Shown here: piece by piece, positions 7,560 through 14,922 of the stretch | Layout: each line of letters starts with the position of its first letter | How positions within the stretch are numbered: position 1 is the stretch's first letter | Assembly (NCBI GenBank): GCA_014799645.1 | Contig: JAAVHQ010000004.1 | Coordinates: forward strand, 6,372-70,371 | Length of the DNA: 64,000 nucleotides | Origin: Clostridiales bacterium | GTDB taxonomy: Bacteria; Bacillota; Clostridia; Christensenellales; UBA3700 | Direction: 5' to 3' | Notes under the pieces: model-generated | Seen by the model: only the letters and a program-made list of their open reading frames with translations | The model's database searches: none | Told to the model about the DNA's origin: nothing | Position numbers and translations under genes: made by a program

Positions 7560-8678
7560 ATGACGAATAGAATCATAACAGCGGAGTCCGTGACGAGCGG
7601 ACACCCAGACAAACTTGCGGATCTTATAGCGGACAGCATTCTCGACGAGTGCTTGGCGCAGGACGAGAACAGCAGAGTGGCTTGCGAAGTTGTGCTTGCT
7701 CACAACAAATGTTTTATCAGCGGAGAGATAACGACTTCCGCAAAGGTGGACTACAAGGACGTAGCGAAGGCCGTAATCGAACAAGTCGGCTACGACACAG
7801 CGGATATTGAGTTCGAGGCTAGAATTCATACGCAAAGCGAAGACATATCTCAAGCCGTTAGCAAGGAAGAGCAAGGCGCAGGAGATCAAGGCATTGTGTA
7901 CGGATATGCATGCAACGAAACGGCTCATTATATGCCGCTTGCAATCGAACTTGCTCATAGACTTACGGATAGGCTCGAAGAGTGTAGATGCAAAGGCATA
8001 ATCAAAGGACTTCGCCCAGATGGTAAGAGTCAAGTATCAATTCAATACAACGGCGATAAGTTTGACAAGATTACCTCGGTTGTGGTATCGACGCAACACA
8101 GCGAATCGAAGAACCTTGCGGAGTTGACCAAGGAAATACATGAAAAGGTAATTGGTCAAGTGCTTGCGGGATATGACTTGACGGAAACGGAAATTCTCGT
8201 CAATCCATCCGGCAGATTTGTACTTGGGGGATTTGAAGCTGACACAGGACTCACGGGACGCAAATTGATGGTTGACTCATACGGCGGAGTAGCGCATCAC
8301 GGCGGTGGAGCAATGAGCGGTAAGGACGCAAGCAAGGTGGACCGTAGTGGCGCTTACCTTGCAAGATATATCGCAAAGAACATTGTAGCCGCAGGCTTGG
8401 CAGACAAGTGCGAAGTTTCGCTCTCGTATGCCATAGGCGTACCCAAGCCGACTGCCATTGACGTGAATACTTTTAATACGTCGGCAGTTGACGAGCAACT
8501 TATCATAAAGGCGGTGGAAAAGGTGTTTGACCTCTCGGTCGCAGGTGCGATAAAGAAACTTGACCTTCGCAGTCCTGCATTTTCTCAAACTGCGGTCGGT
8601 GGACACTTTGGAAAAGGTTTCTTTATTTGGGAACTGACGGATAAAGTCGAAGCATTAAAGGCGGCAGTCAGCGACTAA
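7560..8678 (+). CDS. metK: S-adenosylmethionine synthetase carried by the phage
   Basis: A 372-residue methionine adenosyltransferase making SAM from methionine and ATP. It shows the N-terminal SGHPDK ATP site, the GAGDQGIVYGYA signature near residues 105-116 and the GGGAMSGKDASKVDRS signature in the second half. It is slightly shorter than the usual 380-400 residues, but all main blocks are present. The ATG at 7560 follows AGGAGGAAAG, and the site lies across the methyltransferase stop. Placement directly behind a DNA methyltransferase and upstream of a second one suggests a dedicated SAM supply for DNA modification during infection. Confidence 0.94.
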   Translation: MTNRIITAESVTSGHPDKLADLIADSILDECLAQDENSRVACEVVLAHNKCFISGEITTSAKVDYKDVAKAVIEQVGYDTADIEFEARIHTQSEDISQAVSKEEQGAGDQGIVYGYACNETAHYMPLAIELAHRLTDRLEECRCKGIIKGLRPDGKSQVSIQYNGDKFDKITSVVVSTQHSESKNLAELTKEIHEKVIGQVLAGYDLTETEILVNPSGRFVLGGFEADTGLTGRKLMVDSYGGVAHHGGGAMSGKDASKVDRSGAYLARYIAKNIVAAGLADKCEVSLSYAIGVPKPTAIDVNTFNTSAVDEQLIIKAVEKVFDLSVAGAIKKLDLRSPAFSQTAVGGHFGKGFFIWELTDKVEALKAAVSD

Positions 8679-8712
8679 AAAAGCAATTTATTTATTCTCC
8701 AAAATAGTCGCG

Positions 8713-8751
8713 TTTTTCTCTGGACTTCGTGCGTAGGGTACGGTATTGTTT
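8713..8751 (+). promoter_or_regulatory. Repeated phage promoter-like element, copy A
   Basis: TTTTTCTC then TGGACT (8721-8726), 17 bp, TATTGT (8744-8749). The same two boxes at the same spacing occur four more times in the prophage. It precedes the gene at 8771. Confidence 0.65.
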
Positions 8752-8770
8752 GAAAAAAGGGAGGTAGGTA

Positions 8771-8971
8771 ATGGCTAAACCAACAGTATACTTCGAAAGT
8801 AGAGGCGAAAGCGGAAATATATACGCTTTGCTCGGAAGAGTAAGTCAAGCCATGAATGACGAAAAAGCATTCAATGAATTATGGGAAAAGGTACAGCAAG
8901 GTACATATCCCCAAGCAATCGAATTAATCAAGCAACGAGTGACTCTCATAGATGCCGATGGGCTTTATTAG
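8771..8971 (+). CDS. 66-residue phage protein of unknown function
   Basis: A small acidic-neutral protein starting at an ATG with a GGGAGGTAGG site. No motif was recognised. It is the first gene behind promoter-like element copy A and is followed after 11 bp by a zinc-finger gene, so the two probably form a small cargo unit between the terminase subunits. Confidence 0.65.
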   Translation: MAKPTVYFESRGESGNIYALLGRVSQAMNDEKAFNELWEKVQQGTYPQAIELIKQRVTLIDADGLY

Positions 8972-8982
8972 AAGGGGGAAGA

Positions 8983-9204
8983 ATGGATAGATTTTTCAGT
9001 CAAGAGTTTTGCGATAGGTGTGGCAAATCTTTAAAGGACGGACGCATTATGTCGATGTACAACACCGACTGCATTTGTATGGAATGTAAGCGAAAGGAAA
9101 GAGAAAACGCCGACTACAAAACAGCGTGTGAAGCTGAACAAAATGCCGTGAAAAATGGTAACTTAAACTACCACGGAATAGGCTTAAAAACACCGAAAAA
9201 ATAG
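8983..9204 (+). CDS. 73-residue zinc-finger phage protein
   Basis: A small protein with two cysteine pairs, CDRCGK near residue 10 and CICMEC near 30-35, spaced like a treble-clef or zinc ribbon, then a charged helix. The ATG at 8983 with GAAGGGGGAAG is preferred over an upstream in-frame start at 8881 that would lie inside the previous gene. Similar small Cys4 proteins are frequent in phages of Bacillota; their role is unknown. Confidence 0.7.
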   Translation: MDRFFSQEFCDRCGKSLKDGRIMSMYNTDCICMECKRKERENADYKTACEAEQNAVKNGNLNYHGIGLKTPKK

Positions 9205-9230
9205 TTGAAAATTCTTTCAAAATTCTTTCG

Positions 9231-9310
9231 TTTTTCTACGCAATTTCGCTGGGCTCTTGTGTGTTTTTACGGTATTGTTGTGTTGTAAAACAAAAGAGGC
9301 AAGCGCCTCA
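9231..9310 (+). promoter_or_regulatory. Repeated phage promoter-like element, copy B, with leader hairpin
   Basis: TTTTTCTACGCAATTTCGC leads to TGGGCT (9250-9255), 17 bp, TATTGT (9273-9278). A hairpin GAGGC-AAGC-GCCTC (9296-9309) sits directly before the GGAG site of the amidoligase gene. Copies C and D have a hairpin of different sequence at the same place. Confidence 0.68.
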
Positions 9311-9328
9311 AAAAGGAGAACACGCAAC

Positions 9329-10225
9329 ATGAAAAATCAAACATTCGGAATCGAAATCGAACTCACAGGCATCACGAGAAAAGATGCGGCAAAGGTAATC
9401 GCAGATTACTACGGAACGACATCCTACTACGCAGGTAGCGTATACGAAACCTACGAAGCAACCGATAGGCAAGGACGCAAATGGAAAGCAATGAGCGACT
9501 CAAGCATCCGCGCCGAAAGAAAGAACGGACAAACAGCAACAGCCGAATACAGATGCGAGATCGTAACACCAGTATGCAAATGGGAAGACATCGCAGACAT
9601 ACAGGAAATCGTAAGACAACTGAGACACAAAGGCGCGATAGCAAACAGCAGCTGTGGAATACACGTACACGTCGGAGCGGAGAGACATACGGCAAAGACC
9701 TTACGAAACCTAGTCAACATAATGACAAGCAAAGAAGACATACTGTTCAAAGCAATAGGGGTAACACCAGATAGAGCAAACAGATGGTGCAAAAAAACGG
9801 AGCAAAGGTTCGTAGAAGAGATGAACCGCACAAAACCAACAACGACAGCAAACGTCGAGAGAATATGGTACAACGGAAGTTCGCATAGATACGAACACTA
9901 CGACAGCAGTCGCTACCGCGCCCTCAACCTACACAGCCTCTGGCAAGGAAAAGGAATCGAGTTCAGATGCTTTAACGGTACGACGCACGCAGGCAAGATT
10001 AAGACCTACATACAATTATGCCTAGCAATATGCAACCAAGCCTTAACGCAAAACGGAGCAAGCGCCAAGAAGACGGTAACGGCAAACGAAAAGTACACCT
10101 TCCGCACATGGCTCCTAAGACTAGGAATGATAGGCGATGAGTTCGAAACGGCTAGAAAGTTTTTACTCGAAAACTTAAGCGGAGACATAGCGTTCAAAAA
10201 CGGAAGACCTGGGGTAGCGGCCTAA
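9329..10225 (+). CDS. Amidoligase-family enzyme (glutamine-synthetase-like ligase)
   Basis: A 298-residue member of the phage-type amidoligase (COOH-NH2 ligase) family. It begins with FGIEIELTG, which supplies the acidic metal/ATP residues. It has the central CGIHVHVG motif near 110 and the arginine-containing GIEFRCFNGT block near 210. Such enzymes use ATP to join an amine to a carboxylate and are thought to modify peptides or proteins. The ATG at 9329 has AAAAAGGAG upstream. It is paired with a gamma-glutamylcyclotransferase-like gene, a phage combination described for this family. The substrate is unknown. Confidence 0.86.
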   Translation: MKNQTFGIEIELTGITRKDAAKVIADYYGTTSYYAGSVYETYEATDRQGRKWKAMSDSSIRAERKNGQTATAEYRCEIVTPVCKWEDIADIQEIVRQLRHKGAIANSSCGIHVHVGAERHTAKTLRNLVNIMTSKEDILFKAIGVTPDRANRWCKKTEQRFVEEMNRTKPTTTANVERIWYNGSSHRYEHYDSSRYRALNLHSLWQGKGIEFRCFNGTTHAGKIKTYIQLCLAICNQALTQNGASAKKTVTANEKYTFRTWLLRLGMIGDEFETARKFLLENLSGDIAFKNGRPGVAA

Positions 10226-10254
10226 CCGCTCCCTAGAAAATGGAGGATAAATAA

Positions 10255-10689
10255 ATGGAAAACAAACTTTATGTAGCATACGGTAGCAACTTAAACCTTA
10301 CGCAAATGGCAAGACGGTGTCCTATGGCAAAGGTCGTAGGTATAGGCAAACTCAAAGACTACCAACTTACATTCCGTAGGGTAGCAACAATAGAACAAGT
10401 TAATGGCACGGAGACGCCCGTCGGAGTATGGGAAATTACACCGAATGACGAGTTGGCACTCGATAGGTACGAAGGATACCCACACTTATACCGCAAGGAA
10501 ACGGTCACGGTGGAAATGAAAGACGGAGCAGTCGAAGCTATGGTGTACATTATGAATAGCGGTAAACCAAGCATGCCATACCAAGAGTATTACAACACAA
10601 TACTCAAAGGATACGAGGATGTAGGGCTCGATACAAAATACCTACAAGCGGCTCTCGATGACACACAAAAAAGAATGAGAGCGAAATAA
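10255..10689 (+). CDS. Gamma-glutamylcyclotransferase-like (AIG2-like) protein
   Basis: A 144-residue protein with the YGSNL phosphate/carboxylate-binding loop at residues 8-12, an RRCP segment, and a LDRYEGYPHLYRK block whose Glu is the usual general acid/base. The fold removes gamma-glutamyl groups by cyclisation. Next to an amidoligase it may trim or reverse a gamma-linked modification. It is preceded by a GGAGG site and followed by a strong terminator, so the amidoligase pair is a self-contained unit with promoter copy B. Confidence 0.86.
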   Translation: MENKLYVAYGSNLNLTQMARRCPMAKVVGIGKLKDYQLTFRRVATIEQVNGTETPVGVWEITPNDELALDRYEGYPHLYRKETVTVEMKDGAVEAMVYIMNSGKPSMPYQEYYNTILKGYEDVGLDTKYLQAALDDTQKRMRAK

Positions 10690-10713
10690 AAACAAACAAG
10701 TGCGTGTTCAAAG

Positions 10714-10738
10714 GGAGAGCTTCGGCTCTCCTTTTATT
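10714..10738 (+). terminator. Terminator after the cyclotransferase-like gene
   Basis: GGAGAGC (10714-10720), TTCG loop, GCTCTCC (10725-10731), then TTTTATTATT. The perfect 7-bp stem with a stable tetraloop lies only 10-20 bp before the terL ribosome binding site. Confidence 0.85.
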
Positions 10739-10758
10739 ATTGGCAAATGGAGGTAGGA

Positions 10759-12309
10759 ATGGCATACAACAAACAACTTGCCGACCGCGCCGTTGCCTTT
10801 ATAAACTCGCTCAAGCACACCAAAGGTACTTGGCACGGAGTACCATTCGAGTTATTGCCGTGGCAGGACAAAATCATAAGAGATATATTCGGCACGGTAA
10901 AAGACAACGGATATAGGCAGTACAACACCGCTTACGTAGAGATACCAAAGAAGCAAGGCAAGAGCGAGATAGCGGCGGCAATAGCTCTTTATCTTTTAGC
11001 GGGAGATGGAGAGTGGGGAGCGGAAGTCTATGGATGCGCCGCCGACCGACAGCAAGCAAGTATCGTGTTCGACGTGGCTTGTAATATGGTAGAACAATGT
11101 CCAGCATTGAAAAAGAGAATCAAGCCAATTATGAGCCAGAAAAGGCTAGTATATAAACCGCTTAATTCGTTCTACCAAGTGCTGTCGGCTGAATCGTATA
11201 CAAAGCACGGACTCAACGTACATGGCGTTGTGTTCGATGAATTACATGCACAGCCGAACCGAGCATTATACGACGTAATGACGCTTGGTTCGGGAGATGC
11301 AAGAAAGCAACCGCTATTCTTCTTGATTACCACAGCGGGAACGGATAGAAACTCAATATGTTGGGAAGTGCATCAAAAGGCAAAGGATATAATCGAAGGG
11401 CGAAAGCACGATAGATCGTTCTACCCAGTCATATACGGCGCGGACGATGATGACGATTGGGGAGATGAAAAAGTGTGGGCAAAGGCAAACCCATCACTTG
11501 GCATAACGGTAGATATAGATAAACTGAAAACTGCCTATGAGTCAGCAAAAGAGAACCCGGCGGAAGAGAACTTGTTCCGACAACTCCGCCTAAATCAATG
11601 GGTAAAGCAAAGTGTCCGTTGGATGCCTATGGATGCATGGGATAAATGTGATTTTGAAGTTGACGCTGAAAAATTGAAAGGTAGAGAGTGCTACGGCGGA
11701 CTAGACCTTTCGTCAAGCACCGACATAACGGCTTTTGTGCTTGTATTTCCGCCATTGCATGAGGAAGATAAATACATTGTGTTGCCGTTCTTTTGGATAC
11801 CAGAAGATACGATAGATTTGCGAGTTCGACGCGATCACGTGCCATACGACGTTTGGCAGGCGAAAGGGCAAGTAATAACCACGGAGGGCAATGTAATCCA
11901 TTACGGATACATTGAGAACTTTATCGAAGACCTTGGCACGAAATACAACATAAAAGAAATAGCATTCGATAGATGGGGAGCAGTACAAATGACACAAAAT
12001 CTTGAAGGAATGGGATTCACGGTAGTGCCATTTGGTCAAGGCTTTAAGGATATGAGTCCACCGACAAAAGAACTAATGAAACTTGTTCTTGAGCAAAAGA
12101 TAGCGCACGGCGGGAACGTACCATTGCGATGGATGATGGACAACGTATACGTAAGAACTGATCCTGCCGGGAACGTCAAGATGGACAAAGAAAAATCCAC
12201 AGAACGTATAGACGGAGCAGTCGCACTTGTTATGGCTTTGGATAGAGCAATTCGCAATAAGGGAACGACAGAAAGCGTGTATAACGGCAGGGGAATTATT
12301 GTGATATAG
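10759..12309 (+). CDS. terL: Phage terminase large subunit, HK97-like
   Basis: A 516-residue packaging motor and nuclease. Walker A-like PKKQGKSE is at residues 63-70, and Walker B VVFDE at 157-161 is followed by a histidine. The RNase H-like nuclease half begins with GGLDLSSSTDITAF near residue 315. The ATG at 10759 is chosen over one at 10747 because GGAGGTAGG lies between them at correct spacing. It is separated from terS by 5 kb of cargo, which is atypical. Confidence 0.95.
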   Translation: MAYNKQLADRAVAFINSLKHTKGTWHGVPFELLPWQDKIIRDIFGTVKDNGYRQYNTAYVEIPKKQGKSEIAAAIALYLLAGDGEWGAEVYGCAADRQQASIVFDVACNMVEQCPALKKRIKPIMSQKRLVYKPLNSFYQVLSAESYTKHGLNVHGVVFDELHAQPNRALYDVMTLGSGDARKQPLFFLITTAGTDRNSICWEVHQKAKDIIEGRKHDRSFYPVIYGADDDDDWGDEKVWAKANPSLGITVDIDKLKTAYESAKENPAEENLFRQLRLNQWVKQSVRWMPMDAWDKCDFEVDAEKLKGRECYGGLDLSSSTDITAFVLVFPPLHEEDKYIVLPFFWIPEDTIDLRVRRDHVPYDVWQAKGQVITTEGNVIHYGYIENFIEDLGTKYNIKEIAFDRWGAVQMTQNLEGMGFTVVPFGQGFKDMSPPTKELMKLVLEQKIAHGGNVPLRWMMDNVYVRTDPAGNVKMDKEKSTERIDGAVALVMALDRAIRNKGTTESVYNGRGIIVI

Positions 12310-12337
12310 AGCCTAAATATTTCATAAAAAATGTGTG

Positions 12338-12420
12338 TTTTTCTACGCAATTTCGCTGGGCTCTTTGACTTGTTTACGGTATTGTTGTAGTAGAAAACAA
12401 AACAAGGGCAAGCCGCCCAA
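12338..12420 (+). promoter_or_regulatory. Repeated phage promoter-like element, copy C, with leader hairpin
   Basis: The long form of the element: TTTTTCTACGCAATTTCGC, TGGGCT (12357-12362), 17 bp, TATTGT (12380-12385). A short hairpin GGGC-AAGCC-GCCC (12406-12418) precedes the GGAG site of the next gene. Confidence 0.68.
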
Positions 12421-12433
12421 AAAGGAGAGAAAA

Positions 12434-12901
12434 ATGGCAAGTGCAATTAAAGTAACAGCAGAAGTAACAAGCAAAAAAGGATTTTATGTAGGCGACATAT
12501 GTTACCAGATGACAGACGAAAATTACTACGCAGATTGGAGTAACGACTTCAACGACTTCGAAGGGGAACACGAAATCCATGGATACAAGTTCGGAGTCGG
12601 CGGAACGAAATACGGAGACGGATGCTACGAAGACCAATACGGACACACATACGGAGTAGACGCAGGAAACATCGGAATACTGCCATACGAAATATGCGAG
12701 AGCAAGAACGTAGAAGAAATCGCAAAATATGGAAGATTTATCGAAGCAACGAAAGCAACATTCACAGCGGAAGACGGTATAATCGAAATCGAGTTCGACA
12801 ACGGCGAGTACATATACATCAACACAGGAGACTATGACGAAGAAGACGAAGAATACTACGATGAAGAGTATGATGACGAGTACGACGATGACGAAGATTA
12901 A
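12434..12901 (+). CDS. Phage protein with a highly acidic, tyrosine-rich tail
   Basis: A 155-residue protein. The first 110 residues form a glycine/aromatic-rich domain with GFYVGDICYQM, a GDGCYED segment and a VDAGNIGILPYE segment. This arrangement is familiar from small proteins of Bacillota, but its function is unknown to this annotator. The last 25 residues are almost only Asp, Glu and Tyr, which could mimic DNA or bind a basic partner. The ATG at 12434 has AAAAAGGAG before it. It has its own promoter copy C and terminator. Confidence 0.75.
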   Translation: MASAIKVTAEVTSKKGFYVGDICYQMTDENYYADWSNDFNDFEGEHEIHGYKFGVGGTKYGDGCYEDQYGHTYGVDAGNIGILPYEICESKNVEEIAKYGRFIEATKATFTAEDGIIEIEFDNGEYIYINTGDYDEEDEEYYDEEYDDEYDDDED

Positions 12902-12922
12902 AAGCAGAAAAAGAGAGATAAT

Positions 12923-12949
12923 CGCACAGCAATGTGCGGTTTTATTTTT
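12923..12949 (+). terminator. Terminator after the acidic-tail gene
   Basis: CGCACA (12923-12928), loop GCAA, TGTGCG (12933-12938), then GTTTTATTTTT. Confidence 0.8.
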
Positions 12950-12978
12950 GAATTTGTAAACAAGCAAAAAGCGCCACA

Positions 12979-13070
12979 TGTAAACTAAAGTTAACACAAT
13001 GTAAAACAAAGTTGACAAAATTTAGCGTGTAAGTTTACATAATGTTAACTAAAGTTGACAAGATGTAAAC
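12979..13070. repeat. Array of imperfect palindromes TGTnAAC-N4-GTTnACA
   Basis: Three 18-bp copies start at 12979, 13000 and 13043, and a half-copy starts at 13064. A separate palindrome TGTAAGTTTACA lies at 13028-13039. The starts 12979/13000 and 13043/13064 are each 21 bp apart, two helix turns. TTGACA boxes occur within copies two and three. The array ends about 30 bp before the ParB-methyltransferase gene and looks like a multi-dimer operator. Confidence 0.68.
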
Positions 13071-13101
13071 TAAAATATTTCAGCAAATATAGGAGAACAG
13101 A

Positions 13102-14439
13102 ATGCAGATAGAAAAAAGAGCGGTGGCAGATTTGAAAGCCGCCGAGTACAATCCACGTAAGGATTTACAGCCAGGGGATGCGGAATACGAGAAACTCAAG
13201 AGAAGTATTCAAGAGTTCGGCTACGTAGAACCTGTTATATGGAACAAACGCACAGGAGTAGTCGTTGGCGGTCACCAAAGACTGAAAGTCATGAAAGACC
13301 TTGGGTATGATGAAGTAGATTGCGTAGTAGTTGATCTTGACGAAAGCAAAGAAAAAGCCTTGAACATCGCATTGAATAAAATCAGCGGCGAGTGGGATAA
13401 CGACTTATTGGCAAGCCTTTTGAAAGATTTGGACGGTAGCGGTTACGATATCACTCTTACAGGTTTTGACCTTGCCGAGGCTCAAGAGCTGTTCGGTAGC
13501 GGTTCAATGGAGAATGTTCACGAAGACAATTTCGACGCAGATTCAGCAATAGAGGAAATAGCCGAGCCAAAGACAAAAGAGGGAGATTTGTGGATACTCG
13601 GACAGCATAGATTGTTGTGTGGAGATTGCACTCAAAAAGAGAATGTGGAGAAGGTGCTTGACGGCAGAGTGGCAGATATTATGGTTACCGATCCGCCGTA
13701 CAACGTGGACTACGGCTCGGCAGTTAACGGCAAGCATAAATCACAGACAAGAGCAAATAGCACGATAGCCAATGACAATCTCTCCGACGACGAATTCTAT
13801 CAGTTCCTTTTGGCGTTCTACAAGGCGGCTGAAAGCGGACTGAAAAAGGGAGCGCCTATCTATGTGTTCCACAGCACGAAAGAGACCGTGAACTTTACGA
13901 ATGCAATGACAGGCGCAGGATTAAAGTATTCGCAAACGCTTATATGGTTAAAGAACCATTTCACTTTGGGACGTCAAGATTATCAATGGAAGCATGAACC
14001 GATACTCTACGGGTGGAAAGAAGGAGCAGGCCATTATTTCATTAATGACCGCACGTTGTCGACCGAATTGGAAGCCATTGCCCAAAACATCAAGAAGATG
14101 AGTAAAGCGGAATTGTTGGAACTCTTGGAAAAGATACTCAACTTACCATCGACGGTAATAGAAGACAATAAGCCTGCCAAGTCTCCAGACCATCCTACAA
14201 TGAAACCCGTAACATTGTGCGCCAAACTTATATACAACAGCTCTCATGAGGGAGACTTGGTATATGAGCCTTTTGGCGGCAGCGGTTCTGTATTGATTGC
14301 TTCGGAGCAGTTGAATCGCAAGTGTTGCGCTATTGAACTTGAACCGAAATACTGCGACGTTATAGTCCGTAGATATAGGGAAACGTGTCCCGAAGCGGAA
14401 ATTAGACATATCCGTGACGGCATAGAAATATTCGATTAA
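13102..14439 (+). CDS. ParB-like domain fused to adenine/cytosine-N4 DNA methyltransferase
   Basis: A 445-residue fusion. Residues 1-140 are a ParB N-terminal-like domain with YNPRKDL and the nucleotide-binding GGHQRL motif. From about 160 an amino-methyltransferase follows, with DPPYN near 195, typical of N6-adenine or N4-cytosine methylation, and the SAM-binding FGGSGS block near the C-terminus. DPPY-first, FxGxG-last order indicates a beta-type arrangement. Such fusions are common in phages and modify phage DNA; the ParB part is not evidence of a partition system. The upstream palindrome array suggests tight control. Confidence 0.92.
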   Translation: MQIEKRAVADLKAAEYNPRKDLQPGDAEYEKLKRSIQEFGYVEPVIWNKRTGVVVGGHQRLKVMKDLGYDEVDCVVVDLDESKEKALNIALNKISGEWDNDLLASLLKDLDGSGYDITLTGFDLAEAQELFGSGSMENVHEDNFDADSAIEEIAEPKTKEGDLWILGQHRLLCGDCTQKENVEKVLDGRVADIMVTDPPYNVDYGSAVNGKHKSQTRANSTIANDNLSDDEFYQFLLAFYKAAESGLKKGAPIYVFHSTKETVNFTNAMTGAGLKYSQTLIWLKNHFTLGRQDYQWKHEPILYGWKEGAGHYFINDRTLSTELEAIAQNIKKMSKAELLELLEKILNLPSTVIEDNKPAKSPDHPTMKPVTLCAKLIYNSSHEGDLVYEPFGGSGSVLIASEQLNRKCCAIELEPKYCDVIVRRYRETCPEAEIRHIRDGIEIFD

Positions 14440-14456
14440 TTATGAAAAAAACTTGT

Positions 14457-14540
14457 GTGTTTCTACGCAATTTCACTGGGCTCTTTGAAGTAATTACGGT
14501 ATTGTTGTAATAGAAAACAAAACAAGGGAAACAACCCGAA
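14457..14540 (+). promoter_or_regulatory. Repeated phage promoter-like element, copy D, with weak leader hairpin
   Basis: TTTCTACGCAATTTCAC, TGGGCT (14477-14482), 17 bp, TATTGT (14500-14505). A 3-bp GGG/CCC hairpin at 14526-14537 takes the place of the stronger ones in copies B and C before the GGAG site. Confidence 0.65.
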
Positions 14541-14551
14541 GGAGACACAAA

Positions 14552-14863
14552 ATGGAAAAGACAAAAGCAACAAAAAAGAATATCTTCAGAACCTTAAAAG
14601 ATTATAGCCACGGATACCACGAACACGCAAGTGAAGAAGAGAACAAAGTCTACGACCAAAAGGTCGAAGCTCTCAAAGCAAGAATCATAGCGGACGTAGA
14701 ACATGCGCCAGAGATTATAGCAGAAGAGTTCGCAACGCACAATGCGAAAATGTATAGGGCTCAAATGCAAGGCAAGTATGCAACATTAATCTGCAATGCG
14801 GAATGGAAAGCAATAGACAACGTGTATATGGCACTCATAGATAGCAAGCCATTAAAAGGTTAA
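14552..14863 (+). CDS. 103-residue helical phage protein of unknown function
   Basis: A lysine- and glutamate-rich, probably alpha-helical protein with no recognised motif. The ATG has GAAGGAG upstream. It is a single-gene unit with promoter copy D before it and a terminator behind it, inserted between the methyltransferase and the portal gene, so it resembles the other cargo units of this prophage. Confidence 0.68.
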   Translation: MEKTKATKKNIFRTLKDYSHGYHEHASEEENKVYDQKVEALKARIIADVEHAPEIIAEEFATHNAKMYRAQMQGKYATLICNAEWKAIDNVYMALIDSKPLKG

Positions 14864-14885
14864 ATCAAATAGAAAAACAATCAAG

Positions 14886-14912
14886 ACCGTCCGCAAGGGC
14901 GGTTTATTTATT
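14886..14912 (+). terminator. Terminator before the portal gene
   Basis: ACCGTCC (14886-14892), GCAA loop, GGGCGGT (14897-14903), then TTATTTATT. One G-T pair. Confidence 0.75.
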
Positions 14913-14922
14913 GGAGAAAAAT

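Noticed and set aside
9372..9873. Long antisense frames over the amidoligase gene
   Set aside because: Low-complexity Arg/Cys/Leu-rich shadows without ribosome sites on the strand opposite a well-supported gene.
13102..13500. ParB-like domain as evidence for a plasmid partition system
   Set aside because: No ParA is nearby and fusion of this domain to methyltransferases is common in phages.
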